A DNA stretch of 64,000 bases from Rhizopus arrhizus (Eukaryota; Mucoromycota; Mucoromycetes; Mucorales; Rhizopodaceae), in NCBI GenBank assembly GCA_024220505.1, contig JAKZZE010000032.1:275001-339000 (forward strand), read 5' to 3'. The position numbers and the translations under genes are program-made. Under the pieces are notes generated by a model. It worked only from the letters and a program-made list of their open reading frames with translations. It was not told where the DNA came from and did no database searches. Within the stretch, counting starts at the first letter, position 1. Every line of letters begins with the position of its first letter. Shown here in pieces: positions 22,816 through 33,380 of this stretch.

Positions 22816-24161
22816 AAAAAAAAAAAAAAAACTTGTGAAATAAATAAAACAAAAAAAAAATGAAAGCGGTGTTTAGATCTTTAAATTTAATTTTTTTTTT
22901 TTTACCTTTGTTTCATTCTAGATTTGGTTACAGATAAAATCAGTTTGCCGTTTGTATTGTGGTCTTTGAATCTTATTTTAGATTTCTGTTTGATGCTTTC
23001 CACCTTCGTCATATTTGGTCCACTTTTATTTAATGAAAAAATTTCTAAAGTACTTTTTTTTTAAAACCCAAATTTAAAACACTCCTTTTTTTTATTCAAG
23101 TTTAAACAATACATTGAATGGAGATTCCTTTTGTAATGTCAATGCTGGGAGTGTAATTTTTTTTTTTTTACAATTTCAACATTGCAACTTTTTTTTTTTT
23201 TTTTTCAAAAGTACTCAGTAACAATATACTTTTTCTCTTGTTTTTTAACCTTTTCATAGAAATCTCAAGACGTGTAGCATAATAGACATTCATTCCGTTG
23301 CCACCTTTTTTTTCTTTACTCTCAAAAAATAAAAATGATTATCAAAAATACTCTGTCTTTTTTATGCCGTGATCTTACTATTTAAAACATATCTTTTTCA
23401 GCTTTAAAACAAGTTTAACTTCTTTAGAGCCAAAAGAATCCTTCTTTTTTTTATATATTTTATTCAATCTTTTAAATTTTCTACTATATTCACATTCTTT
23501 TTTTTTGTTCTAATTTATAAACACATACTTTTATACTTATTATTATAGCGATATTATGCACTTATATAAGAGTTTCATCCCTCTTATTCATATGTACCTC
23601 TTTACTCTTTCTTTTTTTTTTTTTTTCTTTTGTTCATTAGTAACCAAAATAAATCTCCTTTTGTATTAAACAAAGTTTTTTTTTTTGTAAAATACGACAT
23701 GAGAGCCGAAGAATGCTTGAAAAGAAAACGCCACGACTCAATCACTTGGATTTCCGAGCTTGTAGGCCAATAGAACTGTGTTTTCGATCTTTGTTGAAGT
23801 TAAAAAATATTGCACTGAAGTTGAAAAAGCATAGTCTTCCCAATTTGTAATCTTGTATGGCATCATGTAGCACAACAGAAAATTATTTATTTTTTTAAAA
23901 AATACAATGTCTTTTTATTCAACAAACATATTATATACTTTTGATTATTTTTATAGATTTACAATCTATTTTTTTCAAGCTTTCTTCTGATATAAAAATC
24001 AGCTTTCTAACATTTAAATCCGAGTTCTCACTCATTTAATAGAATTACCACTATCAAAAAAGATCAACTTTATCAACTTGGATAACGGTGATTGGGTGCA
24101 GTGTGGCTTGCCTGGGATCCAACCCATGCGCCATCTGATGAGACGAGACCGGTCAGCACGG
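22816..24161. other. Gene-free, homopolymer-rich spacer upstream of tRNA-His
   Basis: The plus strand is dominated by T runs of 8-16 bases (for example near 22895, 23158, 23190, 23610 and 23673) mixed with short unique sequence. No open frames or RNA genes were seen before the tRNA. Confidence 0.5.
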
Positions 24162-24232
24162 GCCGTGATAGTATAGTGGCAGTACGTAGCGTTGTGGCCG
24201 CTTCGACGCAGGTTCGATTCCTGCTCACGGCA
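24162..24232 (+). tRNA. tRNA-His (anticodon GTG)
   Basis: The 71-base sequence folds as a cloverleaf. The acceptor stem is GCCGTGA with TCACGGC, the D stem GTAT/GTAC, the anticodon loop TTGTGGC with GTG at 24194-24196, the four-base variable region CGAC, and the T stem GCAGG/CCTGC around TTCGATT. The B box GGTTCGATTCC is at 24211-24221, and a TTTT Pol III stop follows at 24233-24236. The outermost anticodon pair is a T-T mismatch, which is unusual. It is probably functional; a drifting copy cannot be excluded. Confidence 0.9.
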
Positions 24233-24236
24233 TTTT
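24233..24236 (+). terminator. Pol III terminator of tRNA-His
   Basis: Four T residues stand directly after the discriminator base of the tRNA, the minimal RNA polymerase III stop signal. Confidence 0.6.
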
Positions 24237-24449
24237 GCTATATCCAGCAAATATTGAAAGACAGAAATGGTTTTTTTTTTGTAGTGTGACGAAGCAAGTT
24301 ATGACGACTGCGACTTGTGAGTGCCCCATATTGAACCTTGTTCAATTTTTGAACTTTATTTTCTTTTGTTGTGACGAAAATAGAAATTCTTTTAATCAAA
24401 CTGTACTGTGAGGAAAACGGCAATCGGGTCGTACAAATCCCTTCCAATG

Positions 24450-24497
24450 CAAGTCGTTATAGCGACTTGAGTCAACAAAATGACTTGAGTCGCTAGA
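24450..24497 (+). repeat. Small hairpin and direct repeat
   Basis: CAAGTCGTTATAGCGACTTG (24450-24469) is a 7-base inverted repeat around a 6-base loop. The word GACTTGAGTC then occurs twice within 25 bases. It stands at the left edge of the diverged repeat region. No known function. Confidence 0.5.
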
Positions 24498-24639
24498 CCG
24501 AAAACTTTGGGTTAAAGGAAAAATTAATCTAACAAGCAGAATTAAGGCAACAAATTTTATATAAATATCCAACAAATCTTTTTCTTTTTATTCTTATTCT
24601 TATCAACATCAATAAAAGAATCACTTATATCTTATATTC

Positions 24640-26180
24640 AGACTCTTCATTGAGCTCTTTGAACCCCTTTTTATATTACCTTTTTATTTTACAACACAGT
24701 TTTTATTGATCTTAACAAGATCTGGTGGTCACTACCTATATCAAGCTTTCGCTTAAACTTTATATCAAGAATAACAAGTTTCTCTTACGAAACACCTCAA
24801 ACAACAACTAAATACATCAAATCTACTCTATAACCTTATACTCAAATCACAAGTACCTACTTAGTAACAATCTTAATCAATAAACAGGCAATCTTCTCAT
24901 AAAAAGTTCCTGATCCCTTTATTTTTTTATCTTTATCTTACTTATATTTAATCTTATATAAAAGATCTGGCGGTCACTACAGTGCCTTACTTTAAAATTT
25001 CAAGAAAAACCTCTATATAAAACACTCAACCAACCCACAAGGTTATAAAATAACATTTCGTGGTCACTACGAGGGACAATTACACTTTAATTGAAAAATA
25101 CTCAAGGACCAACAAGACAAGACTTATAAAACTTTAACTCACAAGAGATTACTTGCTTAAACACACATACAACTTACAAACTCAACACAACTAAAATAAC
25201 AATAGATAGCAAACAACATAAACAATAAGCCCACGCCTTTTTTATATAAATAAGATGAATGTTTTTAAACAAAATAAGACATTCAATAAATCAAATCTTC
25301 TTGCGCTTAAATAGCAATCTTTTCTTATTGGCTTACAATTACCTTTTCTTTTTACTTATTCTTTCTGATCTGATACTTGAGTTACCATGAATCAAGAAAG
25401 ACCCCTTTTATTTTTATTTTTATCTTTTATAAAACAATCTTACTCTTAACCTTATTGATATATAACAATCTAGTGGTCACTACTTGAAGCCAAATTTATC
25501 AAAAGAACTGTCAAATCAAACTCAAGTCATTCAAGGCTTCTAACTTCAAACTAAATAAATATACATCACTTTAATACAATCCAAATCCCAAGTACTAACA
25601 GGTTACAATATATATATCCCAACCATTCAGTCAAGAAAAGAAAAATTAGTCAAGTTCTTTTATATTTTTATACAATTAACTCAATAAAGCAGGCCAACTT
25701 ACTCATAAAAAGTTCCTGATCTCTTATTTTACTTTTTATATTATTTTATCAAGAAACATCGTATTGATCTTATAAGATCTGGTGGTCACTACTTAATAAA
25801 CATCCGCTTAAATTCTATATTAAACAACAACTTGCAAGCTAATCTTCACCTTGAAATTAAACTTTACCCTAATTAACTTATAAATCCACAAGACACTACT
25901 TTGTAACATTACCAATACACAAAATGTATAAATAGTTTTTTTTTACCTACTTCACTTTTTAGCGCTTCAAAACTTATTTTACTTTTTTTTTTTTATTCTA
26001 TTTTTATATAAATAGATATTCTTGCCTGAAACCATACTTTTTTGTTTTAAAATCAAGAACAAAAAGTCCCTTGGAGCATATAATTTATTGTAATCTCTTT
26101 ATACATATATTTTAACTTTAATTTATTGAAAACAGTTTGATATTCTTAACAAGATCCGGTGGTTGCTCATCACAAGTAAG
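24640..26180 (+). repeat. Diverged repeat array with conserved GGTGGTCACTAC core
   Basis: An 18-base core close to AGATCTGGTGGTCACTAC recurs at 24718-24735, 24963-24980, 25053-25070, 25466-25483, 25775-25792 and, more diverged, 26152-26169. Several copies are preceded by TTGATCTTAACA-like sequence. About 50-100 bases before most copies is a word close to AAAAGTTCCTGATCCCTTT or its variants (24899, 25391, 25708 and near 26055), followed by a T-rich stretch. Spacing is irregular (about 90-400 bases). All copies have the same orientation. No open frame is present. The repeated part looks like an old tandem array with one conserved element. Confidence 0.7.
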
Positions 26181-26299
26181 CTTTTATAGGCATTGCTATT
26201 TTTTTTTAGAATCAAAATCCATTCAAACTTTTGATCTCATATCAAGCATTGGTTAAACCAAATGCACTCAACAACATAGAAACCTTACAAATCCCCATC

Positions 26300-27540
26300 T
26301 TACAGTGGGTTTATATCACAGCGAAATCTATGATCATGTCAACTTAAAAATGTAGTAGTGTGTTCTTGACCGAGGAAAGCCAAACAAAAGAAAGAGTTGC
26401 ATAAAACTCACAGATCTGTTCTTTTTACAGTACTATTTACCTTTATTAAAAAGCATGTTCAAAAAAAGACTTTACTTTTTGGTCAACTTTTTTATTAAAC
26501 CTTTAGCTGTCAATTATTGTCTCTTGAATGGTGACTGTCTAGACATTTTCTTCCTGTCATCTTTTAAAATTCTTTTAGCTGAATGACCTTACACCCTGTC
26601 GATCACTTACCGTCCTCGTCCTATCCCATATTTTAACAGCTTAAAAGACAATCACTTCACAAAGACATTGTAGCACGATGCGACAGACTTTAGCTGTCCT
26701 TGACTTTTCTAAACGGATCACACACCAAAAAGATTCAAATGAATATGCAGCTAAACCTGGAACATCTGTTATTGAAAAAAAGTGTAATAAAGTTGGTAAA
26801 AGCGAATGATCTAAACAAGATGTCTTGTTCTTCTTTACAAAACCATCATTATTAAATTCATTCTCCAAAGTAAGCCTGCACATGAAATAGTCATCCTCTG
26901 TTGTTCATCATTCCACAGATAAGAATAGACCAAGTGCTCGGCTAGCATTTGATCTCAATGGACGTATGTCACATGGACATCATTCCCTCGCAAGGGGAAA
27001 GCGGAGTAAACCTCCAAGAGGGCAATTCAAGAACAACAAGATCGATGACAAGCAGCGCATCGATCTTCATCATCAATTCAGCCATCACCTTTCATGTCCA
27101 TCCTCACTTACACTCACAGCGACTTGTTCACTTTGCCAACAGATCAAAGAATAGAAACAGTAGACTTTGATTTCCTTTTTTGAAAAAGTCTTCTTTTGGT
27201 TTCGTATTCCTCTATTGCTTTGCACTATCTACACAAACGATCAAAACAAGAAATCGATAGCTCATCCTTGCTTCAAAACCTCATACGGTCACTTTGCTAC
27301 TCTCTGTGATAAGATATCCGAATGGATAGGATTCAAAGCAAACCTCTTTACACAACCATCCTCTTGTATCCTTTTTGTCTTATCCCCTTTGATTGACTGC
27401 ATTCTCTTGCTCCTCTCCCGTCGGATTCGCCTTACAACGTCTGGCCATCACCTAGGCCGACTTTTTTAAAATCAGACTTCATCCAAAGCTTGGGTCTCCA
27501 CCTCCTTTTGGGACCCCCACGCTATCCATCCAGAAAGAGC
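26300..27540. other. No recognised gene
   Basis: Several open frames on both strands (for example 26641-26883 minus, 26949-27170 plus, 27167-27469 plus) lack known motifs and overlap each other. I see no splice pattern that joins them convincingly. Confidence 0.35.
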
Positions 27541-27579
27541 CGTCGGGTCCAATAGAACAAAGCGAGGCAGAGGTCACTC

Positions 27580-27705
27580 GTACACTTTTTTATCCAAAGC
27601 CTCTGAGTCACCCAAGGCCGTGAAGAGTTCGCTCCAAAGGAGACTTGTCTCGGCCAGATCCATGTATGTCGGTTTGATGTTCTCCATACCATGGTGTGCC
27701 GCACT
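27580..27705 (-). pseudogene. Unidentified coding-like fragment
   Basis: One minus-strand frame reads MENIKPTYMDLAETSLLWSE and continues to LGDSEALDKKVYE before a stop. Its residue composition is protein-like and unlike the surrounding noise. I do not recognise the family. It could be a decayed exon or gene copy. Confidence 0.25.
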
Positions 27706-28561
27706 TTGTCTACCTTTTTTTTTATAAATAGATCTCTATTCTTGTGAAAAAAGCCATCCTCTCTTCAGTGGGCCCTCCACTAGCTCAACCTGAAGATATG
27801 TTTTATAAAGTCAAGTTGTAATCATTGTATCTCCCTTTTTTGTCATTTTATACAAGCAAAAAAAAAAGACGACGATGCCCTGAACTCTGTCTGTGGTATG
27901 AACAGCATCCTATATATTCGTCGTGATTCAATCCAGTGGTCGCCGTGCTGCTTAACGTATTGGGGTTGACAAAATACATTTTAAACTCGTGTCTATATAA
28001 AAAAAGAGGTTTATCATTTGAAGTCTCTATTGACCTTTTTGATCATTATTTCCAACGATGAATCATCCCCACCGCATACTGTTTTACTCATGCCAACCTA
28101 CTTTTTTTAAACCGGGTCTGGTTGATCTCATTAATCTAGGGATTCTTTATCCTGTGTGAACGTCTCCTGTAGATTATCTTGTATTCATTCTTTTTATCTC
28201 TGGGCTTTATGAAACTATACAACAAGGCCCAATACCCAGCAATCTAAACCGTGTCACTGCGATACAGTTTCAAAAGAAGAAATACAAATGTGTAGGTTCT
28301 ACTTGCTGAATCATTGCAATTCATAGGGTGCATCCTATAAAGCAATGCACAAAGGTATTATTGATACAATCAGGATCTTGAGAAAAAAAAAAGCATACGA
28401 AATTTATAAAAAGACATAAAAGAGTGATCCTCTGTATATTTATTAAAAGTCTGTGATTTACAAATAAAGAAAGCATAATTCATAAAGTGAGGGCTATAAA
28501 AAAATGATTGAACCTATTTGCTCTTTTCTTTGGGCATAGTAAAAGTTGAACATAAAGAATG
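27706..28561. other. No gene seen
   Basis: Mixed AT-rich sequence with an A run near 27860 and no convincing frame, RNA or repeat. Confidence 0.35.
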
Positions 28562-28813
28562 CTATGGATTAAAATGAGATCCACTGGTTATACGTGCAAT
28601 AGCAAATGAGAAACCTTCGGTGAAGAGTACCATCTCTACTGTATCAACATAAATCAGATCTTTAAACATACTACTTTGAATCCAGCTGGCTGCATGTCTT
28701 GACCATAAAGTCTCTATTCGCTGCCCAGTCGCTTCATCCAAAGCCACCCAGCTGGATCCATTCGCATAAACCCACTGAGCGGATGATGGATTCATGTTGA
28801 GATTTTTAGGCAT
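28562..28813 (-). CDS. Stand-alone WWE-like domain mini-protein (83 residues)
   Basis: An uninterrupted frame begins at an ATG (28811-28813) and encodes 83 residues. The spacing of aromatic and hydrophobic residues resembles a WWE domain: QWVYANGSSWVALDEATGQR (Trp14, Trp22), then IETLW and a C-terminal strand pair LIYVDTVEMVLF followed by SFAIARI. WWE domains bind ADP-ribose units and usually sit beside E3 ligase, PARP or phospholipase domains. Here the domain fills the whole protein. No upstream or downstream exon with a partner domain was found. It may be an accessory exon of a gene I fail to see. The domain call is by eye. Confidence 0.45.
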   Translation of the reverse strand: MPKNLNMNPSSAQWVYANGSSWVALDEATGQRIETLWSRHAASWIQSSMFKDLIYVDTVEMVLFTEGFSFAIARITSGSHFNP

Positions 28814-29779
28814 GAAAGAAAAAGCTGAATTCGGTTGGATTCCGTGGCTGTTATAAATGGATTATGTCACTTTTTATCTTGATGTGAAGAACACTGCTGA
28901 TTTGACAGTGAAAGAGCACGCTCGATCAGCCCTCTTTGTCTCCTTTCTTTTAGCCGATGACAAATGTTGATCGGGGAACGATAGGTCAAGGGGAATGATG
29001 TATTTGCTGAGTCATTTTATGAATTTTTCAAAAAAGAAAGCTACCTTTTACTGCTGAGCTTTTAAGAAACAAATAGGAATACAGGCTCTTTACTGAGCAC
29101 ACACATCCGCTTTCCTTCTCTTGCTTGACGAAAGAGGTATGCATCCAGTGGTTGACAAATGATTATTAATGGCCTTCAATTTTAAACTCCTCTTATGCGC
29201 ACACTGCAATCACATAATATGTCGTCTTTTTAAGGAACAATAAGCAAAGGGAGACCTCCTCCCCTTTTGATAGTTTCCGAATGAAATCATCATAAATTCT
29301 CGAATCATCTTTTTCATTATTCAACCATCTCTCCGCCCTTGACTTTTCTTTCCTCATGAAAACCATTTGCAGTGACCTACTTGTTAAAAGTAAGGGAAGG
29401 TCATGCTTGATTTTATTGTATACTCGGTTTGTATCACAAAAGAAGAGACATCGTATTTAATCCAAGTAAAAAAAAAGTAGTATTTTTATCTTTTCTCTTT
29501 ACACCAACAAGGGTGTGCATAGGAATAAAAAAGTAGGCCAATTCTTTTTTTTTTTTTTATTTGAGCTGCGGATTCTCTTTGTGAATAGAAAACAGAGTTT
29601 ACAAAGTGACAGATGTGAGATTTCTCCTCTTTAAAATAGCGATGAGAAAGAAATGAAGGACAGAGTTTTTTAAAGAAAATAATTTATTAATAATAAAGGG
29701 TAAAGTGAGATATAAAACATGAAAGGAGAGGGGGTATCAGAGAGGATGTAAAAATAATATACAAAAAGATGAACTTATT
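28814..29779. other. No gene seen
   Basis: Spacer with T run at about 29544-29557. The short frames have no motifs. It probably includes the promoter of the WWE-like ORF and the 3' flank of the next minus-strand gene. Confidence 0.35.
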
Positions 29780-30025
29780 TCAAATGTAGTGAAATACTTT
29801 GGGTGGATCTGTTGTAAATTTTACAGAATGACTTGATTTACTTTTGCGTGGGATCACTTCTTCTTCACTGATAGCAGCTGGACAACTATAACGTACTTTA
29901 TTGAACTTTAATGCTTCTTTTTCTTGTTCTTTGATGATTTCTTGTACAAGTAAAAAACTATCATTTCTACGATGTCTACTTTTATAACTTAAAGGTGAAG
30001 GTGGTGGTGAAGGAAGTGTAGACAT
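29780..30025 (-). CDS. Small proline/serine-rich hypothetical protein (81 residues)
   Basis: A single-exon frame from ATG 30023-30025. The start MSTLPSPPPSPLSYKSRHRR has SP-type phosphorylation-like sites, then a short helix LLVQEIIKEQEKEALKF, the element NKVRYSCPAAISEEEVIPR, and the end SVKFTTDPPKVFHYI. The two K/R-V-R/K-F/Y-S/T-like elements resemble docking motifs of phosphatase-regulatory proteins, but this is only a resemblance. The frame is flanked by A and T runs. No family is recognised. Confidence 0.5.
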   Translation of the reverse strand: MSTLPSPPPSPLSYKSRHRRNDSFLLVQEIIKEQEKEALKFNKVRYSCPAAISEEEVIPRKSKSSHSVKFTTDPPKVFHYI

Positions 30026-31274
30026 TTTGAAAAAAAGAAAAAATAAAAGGAAAAAAAAAATATTCTTATATAACAAGAGGAGGGGGGGAGCTTGAAAAAT
30101 ATTTTTTTCAGATGAACCCGACGATCTTTTTTTTTTTTTTTTTTTTTTTGAAATGTCGATCATTTAATTAGCAAACAAGTCTTTTTTTTTGTTTTTTGCT
30201 AAACGATAAAAGAGATCAAATGAAGGTGTCAGTTGAGATAGGTTGATGGATGGTATACATCCTACCATCAAACTATCCTTCTCTCTTTCTTTATCAAAGT
30301 AGTAGACTGATTTTTATTTCGTTTATTTTCTTGTTTATAATACCGCCTAGTTTCACAAGATTTTCTTGTTCTTTTTTCGGCTTCTAAACTTGAAACAACT
30401 TTATTCATGAAGAACGAATCCAAATGGGGTAAAGTGACTAGAAAGTCTCGTGCATGAAAACAAAAGTAAAAAAAAAGAAAAAAAAGAAGAAAAAAAAAAA
30501 AAAGGGAAAATAAAGACAATATAAAATGAATTTCATATAATTTTATATTTCATTAATAAAGATATTATTATCGGGGTACACATGATTATAATAAATCCGG
30601 GGGAGAAGAGAAAAAAAGAGAAGAGAAGAGAGGGGGGGATAGTTTATCAAAAAAGATTATCCTCAAAACTTCTCCTTTTCTCTGTTTGTAATAAGCCTAA
30701 GAAATGAAACCCCCTTTTTTTAAAAAAAAAAGCTTATTCTGTTTTAAAATGCAGATTTTAAAGTTGACAATGGTTAAAGTTACATGCATAGAAAGTTGAA
30801 GTGAGTTTTACAAATCAAGTCAAGATTGACCTTTTAAGGCAACCCATACCGGATTCAAAACGGAGTGTGTCAGGTTGTAAACAAAAAGAAAAAGGGATCA
30901 GCACGAAAAAGAAGACAGGTTTGCATGATTATTTCTTCCCCAAAAAAAAAAAAAGGTTGGATTGGTGTGGGAAGATTTGAGTTCTTTATCCGTCAGTTTG
31001 TAAACTCTACTTTATTCACATGAAAGCCTGTGTTCCTTTTTCATCTTTGTAAAACAGGCTAAAGGAACTGTCTTACGGTTGGATGGCATCCGTCATGAAT
31101 CACAGGCATCATGGGGTGTCTGGGAACGATCGATCTTTAGAAATCAACATGTGCGTTTGATCCCCATCCGCTTCAGTGTTAAAAACCATGACTCCATCAC
31201 AAAAATCGTCTACATTCTTCATTTTTATTTTCTCACTCGATCCCAATCGATGTCTCTCAACTTTTTTTTATTCG
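30026..31274. other. No gene seen; homopolymer-rich
   Basis: T20 run near 30128-30147, purine-rich stretches (30600-30640) and short frames only. A minus-strand frame at 30268-30519 is largely low complexity. No known feature was recognised. Confidence 0.35.
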
Positions 31275-31660
31275 ATTGAACAGTGAGATTGACGCAGGGT
31301 AGACTTCATTGGACGTTCAACAAGGAAGCGAGAAAGTGGACGGACAACATGACCCACTTCGTCATGTCGAGGTGACCGACCTTCTTCCACTGGAACTTGA
31401 GCAGGGATCTCGTTCAGTCAACCAGGGGAACTGGCCGACCTTGTGAAGACCAAAAGGGATTGGCTTGATCAAGGCCAGGAAGGCATCCTCCAGACGAGCG
31501 ACGTGAGGGATCGTGTCCGAGAAACGCTTGTCACGTTGAGAAACGTCGTTTTTCAAACCGATTTGAAGTTCAACCGTTTGCACACACTTGCGCTGCACCG
31601 GGCTCGGATGGCGTTCTCTGACGGCAGAAGCACTGACTTTGCTATCAGGCGTCGTATACC
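31275..31660 (-). pseudogene. Pseudogene of ribosomal protein uL1 (RPL10A)
   Basis: Minus-strand fragments follow the order of a eukaryotic uL1 (RPL10A) protein. An N-terminal piece SKVSASAVRE (about 31620-31650) is followed by VQTVELQIGLKN and QRDKRFSDTI (about 31510-31600), then DAFLALIKPI, HKVGQFP, KFQWKKVGHLDMT and LSVHFLASLL (about 31310-31400). The pieces lie in more than one frame. The segments between SDTI-PHV and DAFLA, and before the C-terminal piece, are shortened, and a stop closes the end. No introns separate the segments, and the local GC content is higher than the flanks. A decayed, possibly retroposed, gene copy is the best explanation. Confidence 0.7.
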
Positions 31661-32732
31661 CCTCTTTCAGTCTGAGTTGTCAGGACGGATGTGTTCTCTC
31701 ATGATCGATGGATGGAAAGGTGGGTCTGCATGGACGTCTCTCTGCAGGAGATGCGTCTGGTATTTACATTTTGGGTGTAGTTTTGGTTTCCTTCGCAGTG
31801 CACACAGTACCTGTACAAGGTCCAATAGATGACGGTTGTAACCAGAAGCATACATTCTACTTGCAAACTCCTTCATCCTTATTGTTGTCATGATTGATCG
31901 CATGGAGGATGAACATCCCAGGGTCCACTGTGATCCCTTTTTTACAAGATGAACCTCCCCCCTTTTGCTACTCATACCTCTGCTGTGATTCGATGCATCC
32001 CAACCTGTCTTGTTCCACTGATCTAAACAGGATCAGAGACAGTTTACAGGTGAAAAAGAATTTCGAGCGTCTTATCACAAATACCCTCTCTTAACCCTAA
32101 AGAAGCTTGGTGATATCCTTTTATAGCATCTTTATAAAACTCAATGCTGACCAAAAAAGGAGTAGAATCCCAAGCACAAGTGTGTCGTCTTTTCTAATGC
32201 AAACCGTAAAGTGGCTTTCGTTTTTTGATGCATTCACGTGTGACCTCAAATCTGTCAAAATCGTTTATGAAAGAGACCAAATAGAGTCTTTGTGATTTTA
32301 ACAAAAAAAAACTCAAGAGACCTGGTCACCTCTTGATGCATCCTTTAGATCCTATCGAGCCAGTGCAGTGCTTGCTTTGATCACGCATCGAGTTGTAAAC
32401 ATGCAAAGCATCGGGAACTGTTTGGTGTTTTTTGAAGTGAAAAGTTGATGTGTTCCTTGTCGAGGATATCAATTGGTGAAAAGTGAGGCCAGTACTCGTT
32501 TGAGAGCGGCGCACGATTCAGCATGGCATCTGGTCCAATAAACTATAGACTCTGTTGGATAGTTGCCAACAGTCCTGATCCCTAGTGAACCTATTTCTGT
32601 TCATTTGGCGAGAATCAATCGAAAGGATCGCAGAGTGATGTACAACCCGAATTGAATAGCCCCCTACTTTTTTCATCTCACATTTCAAACCTAGGATACG
32701 AAAGGGTTGCTTTATTGTCTAATAAAAAAATT
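31661..32732. other. No recognised gene
   Basis: Overlapping frames on both strands (31667-31975 minus; 31708-31893 and 31894-32094 plus) show no known motifs. The GC content is somewhat higher than in the 24-26 kb array. It may contain further decayed gene copies. Confidence 0.3.
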
Positions 32733-33380
32733 CTATTGATCCTTCTTTGTCTCTCCTGGTAAATCATCACCCGTCTTATTATGTCCTAATCGAGCAACGG
32801 CACCATGGGCTAATTTTTCCTCGATCGGCTTAAACACTTTATCCACCAGATGTTCAATAGGCTCATCAAATAAGAAGGGTAAGAAGGGGATGACACCCAG
32901 ACCAAGCATGGTAGGACCCCAGGCCTTTACTTTCACGTTCTTTACATTCTTGAATCCAATCGCACTGTACTTGACAACTGAATGAATAGTCAACATGGGA
33001 AAGGCCATACTCGCCAAGGATTGAAACACACCTCTCTTGACACATGTTGCTGCAATAACAGATTGGTCCTACTGCCATGTTTATAAAAAAAAGAAGTGGA
33101 ATCATTTTCTTTTTACCTGTCCAGCATGATAAGCTTTATAACCTTCATAACCCACGTCCAAACCTAAATAAGCCCAACTGATACCATAAGCAGCTGTGAC
33201 GATGGCAGGATGCACAATCGGTCTGAACGCTTCTCCCACGTCAGAGGTATAAGCCAAATAACGAGTGGAGGCAACAAGGGCTGTACGTAACCGACCTGCA
33301 TAACCAAGATAACGAAGATCGCTTTCTAAACTGTCTACTTCTCCCTTCACAACTTTTTCTCTCAGTGGTTCTTTGGACAT
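32733..33380 (-). CDS. Mitochondrial fission process protein 1 (MTFP1/MTP18) homologue
   Basis: Two exons (33117-33380 and 32733-33068) joined in phase 0 encode about 199 residues. The N-terminal part LRYLGYAGRLRTALVAS, then RYLAYTSDVGEAFRPIVHP and the C-terminal FLFDEPIEHLVDKVFKPIEE match MTFP1, an inner mitochondrial membrane protein involved in fission. Hydrophobic segments lie around AIVTAAYGISWAYLGLDVGY and TMLGLGVIPFLPFLF. The 48-base intron starts GTAAAA and ends TAG. The start ATG is at 33378-33380. The intron is also open, so an in-frame extension exists on that strand, but the spliced form fits the family. Confidence 0.9.

Noticed and set aside
24032..24289. ORFs on both strands across the tRNA-His
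   Set aside because: They are shadows of the tRNA gene and its flanks.
24640..26180. Repeat array considered as CRISPR
   Set aside because: Spacing is irregular, units are long and diverged, the organism is eukaryotic and no cas genes exist.
26641..26883. 80-codon minus-strand frame
   Set aside because: No motif, poor start context, and overlaps nothing that supports it; composition is not clearly protein-like.
31667..31975. 102-codon minus-strand frame next to the uL1 pseudogene
   Set aside because: No recognisable continuation of uL1 or any other family; left as unassigned.
32866..33105. Reading through the MTFP1 intron as coding
   Set aside because: The spliced form restores the family sequence; the read-through frame is hydrophobic and has no match.
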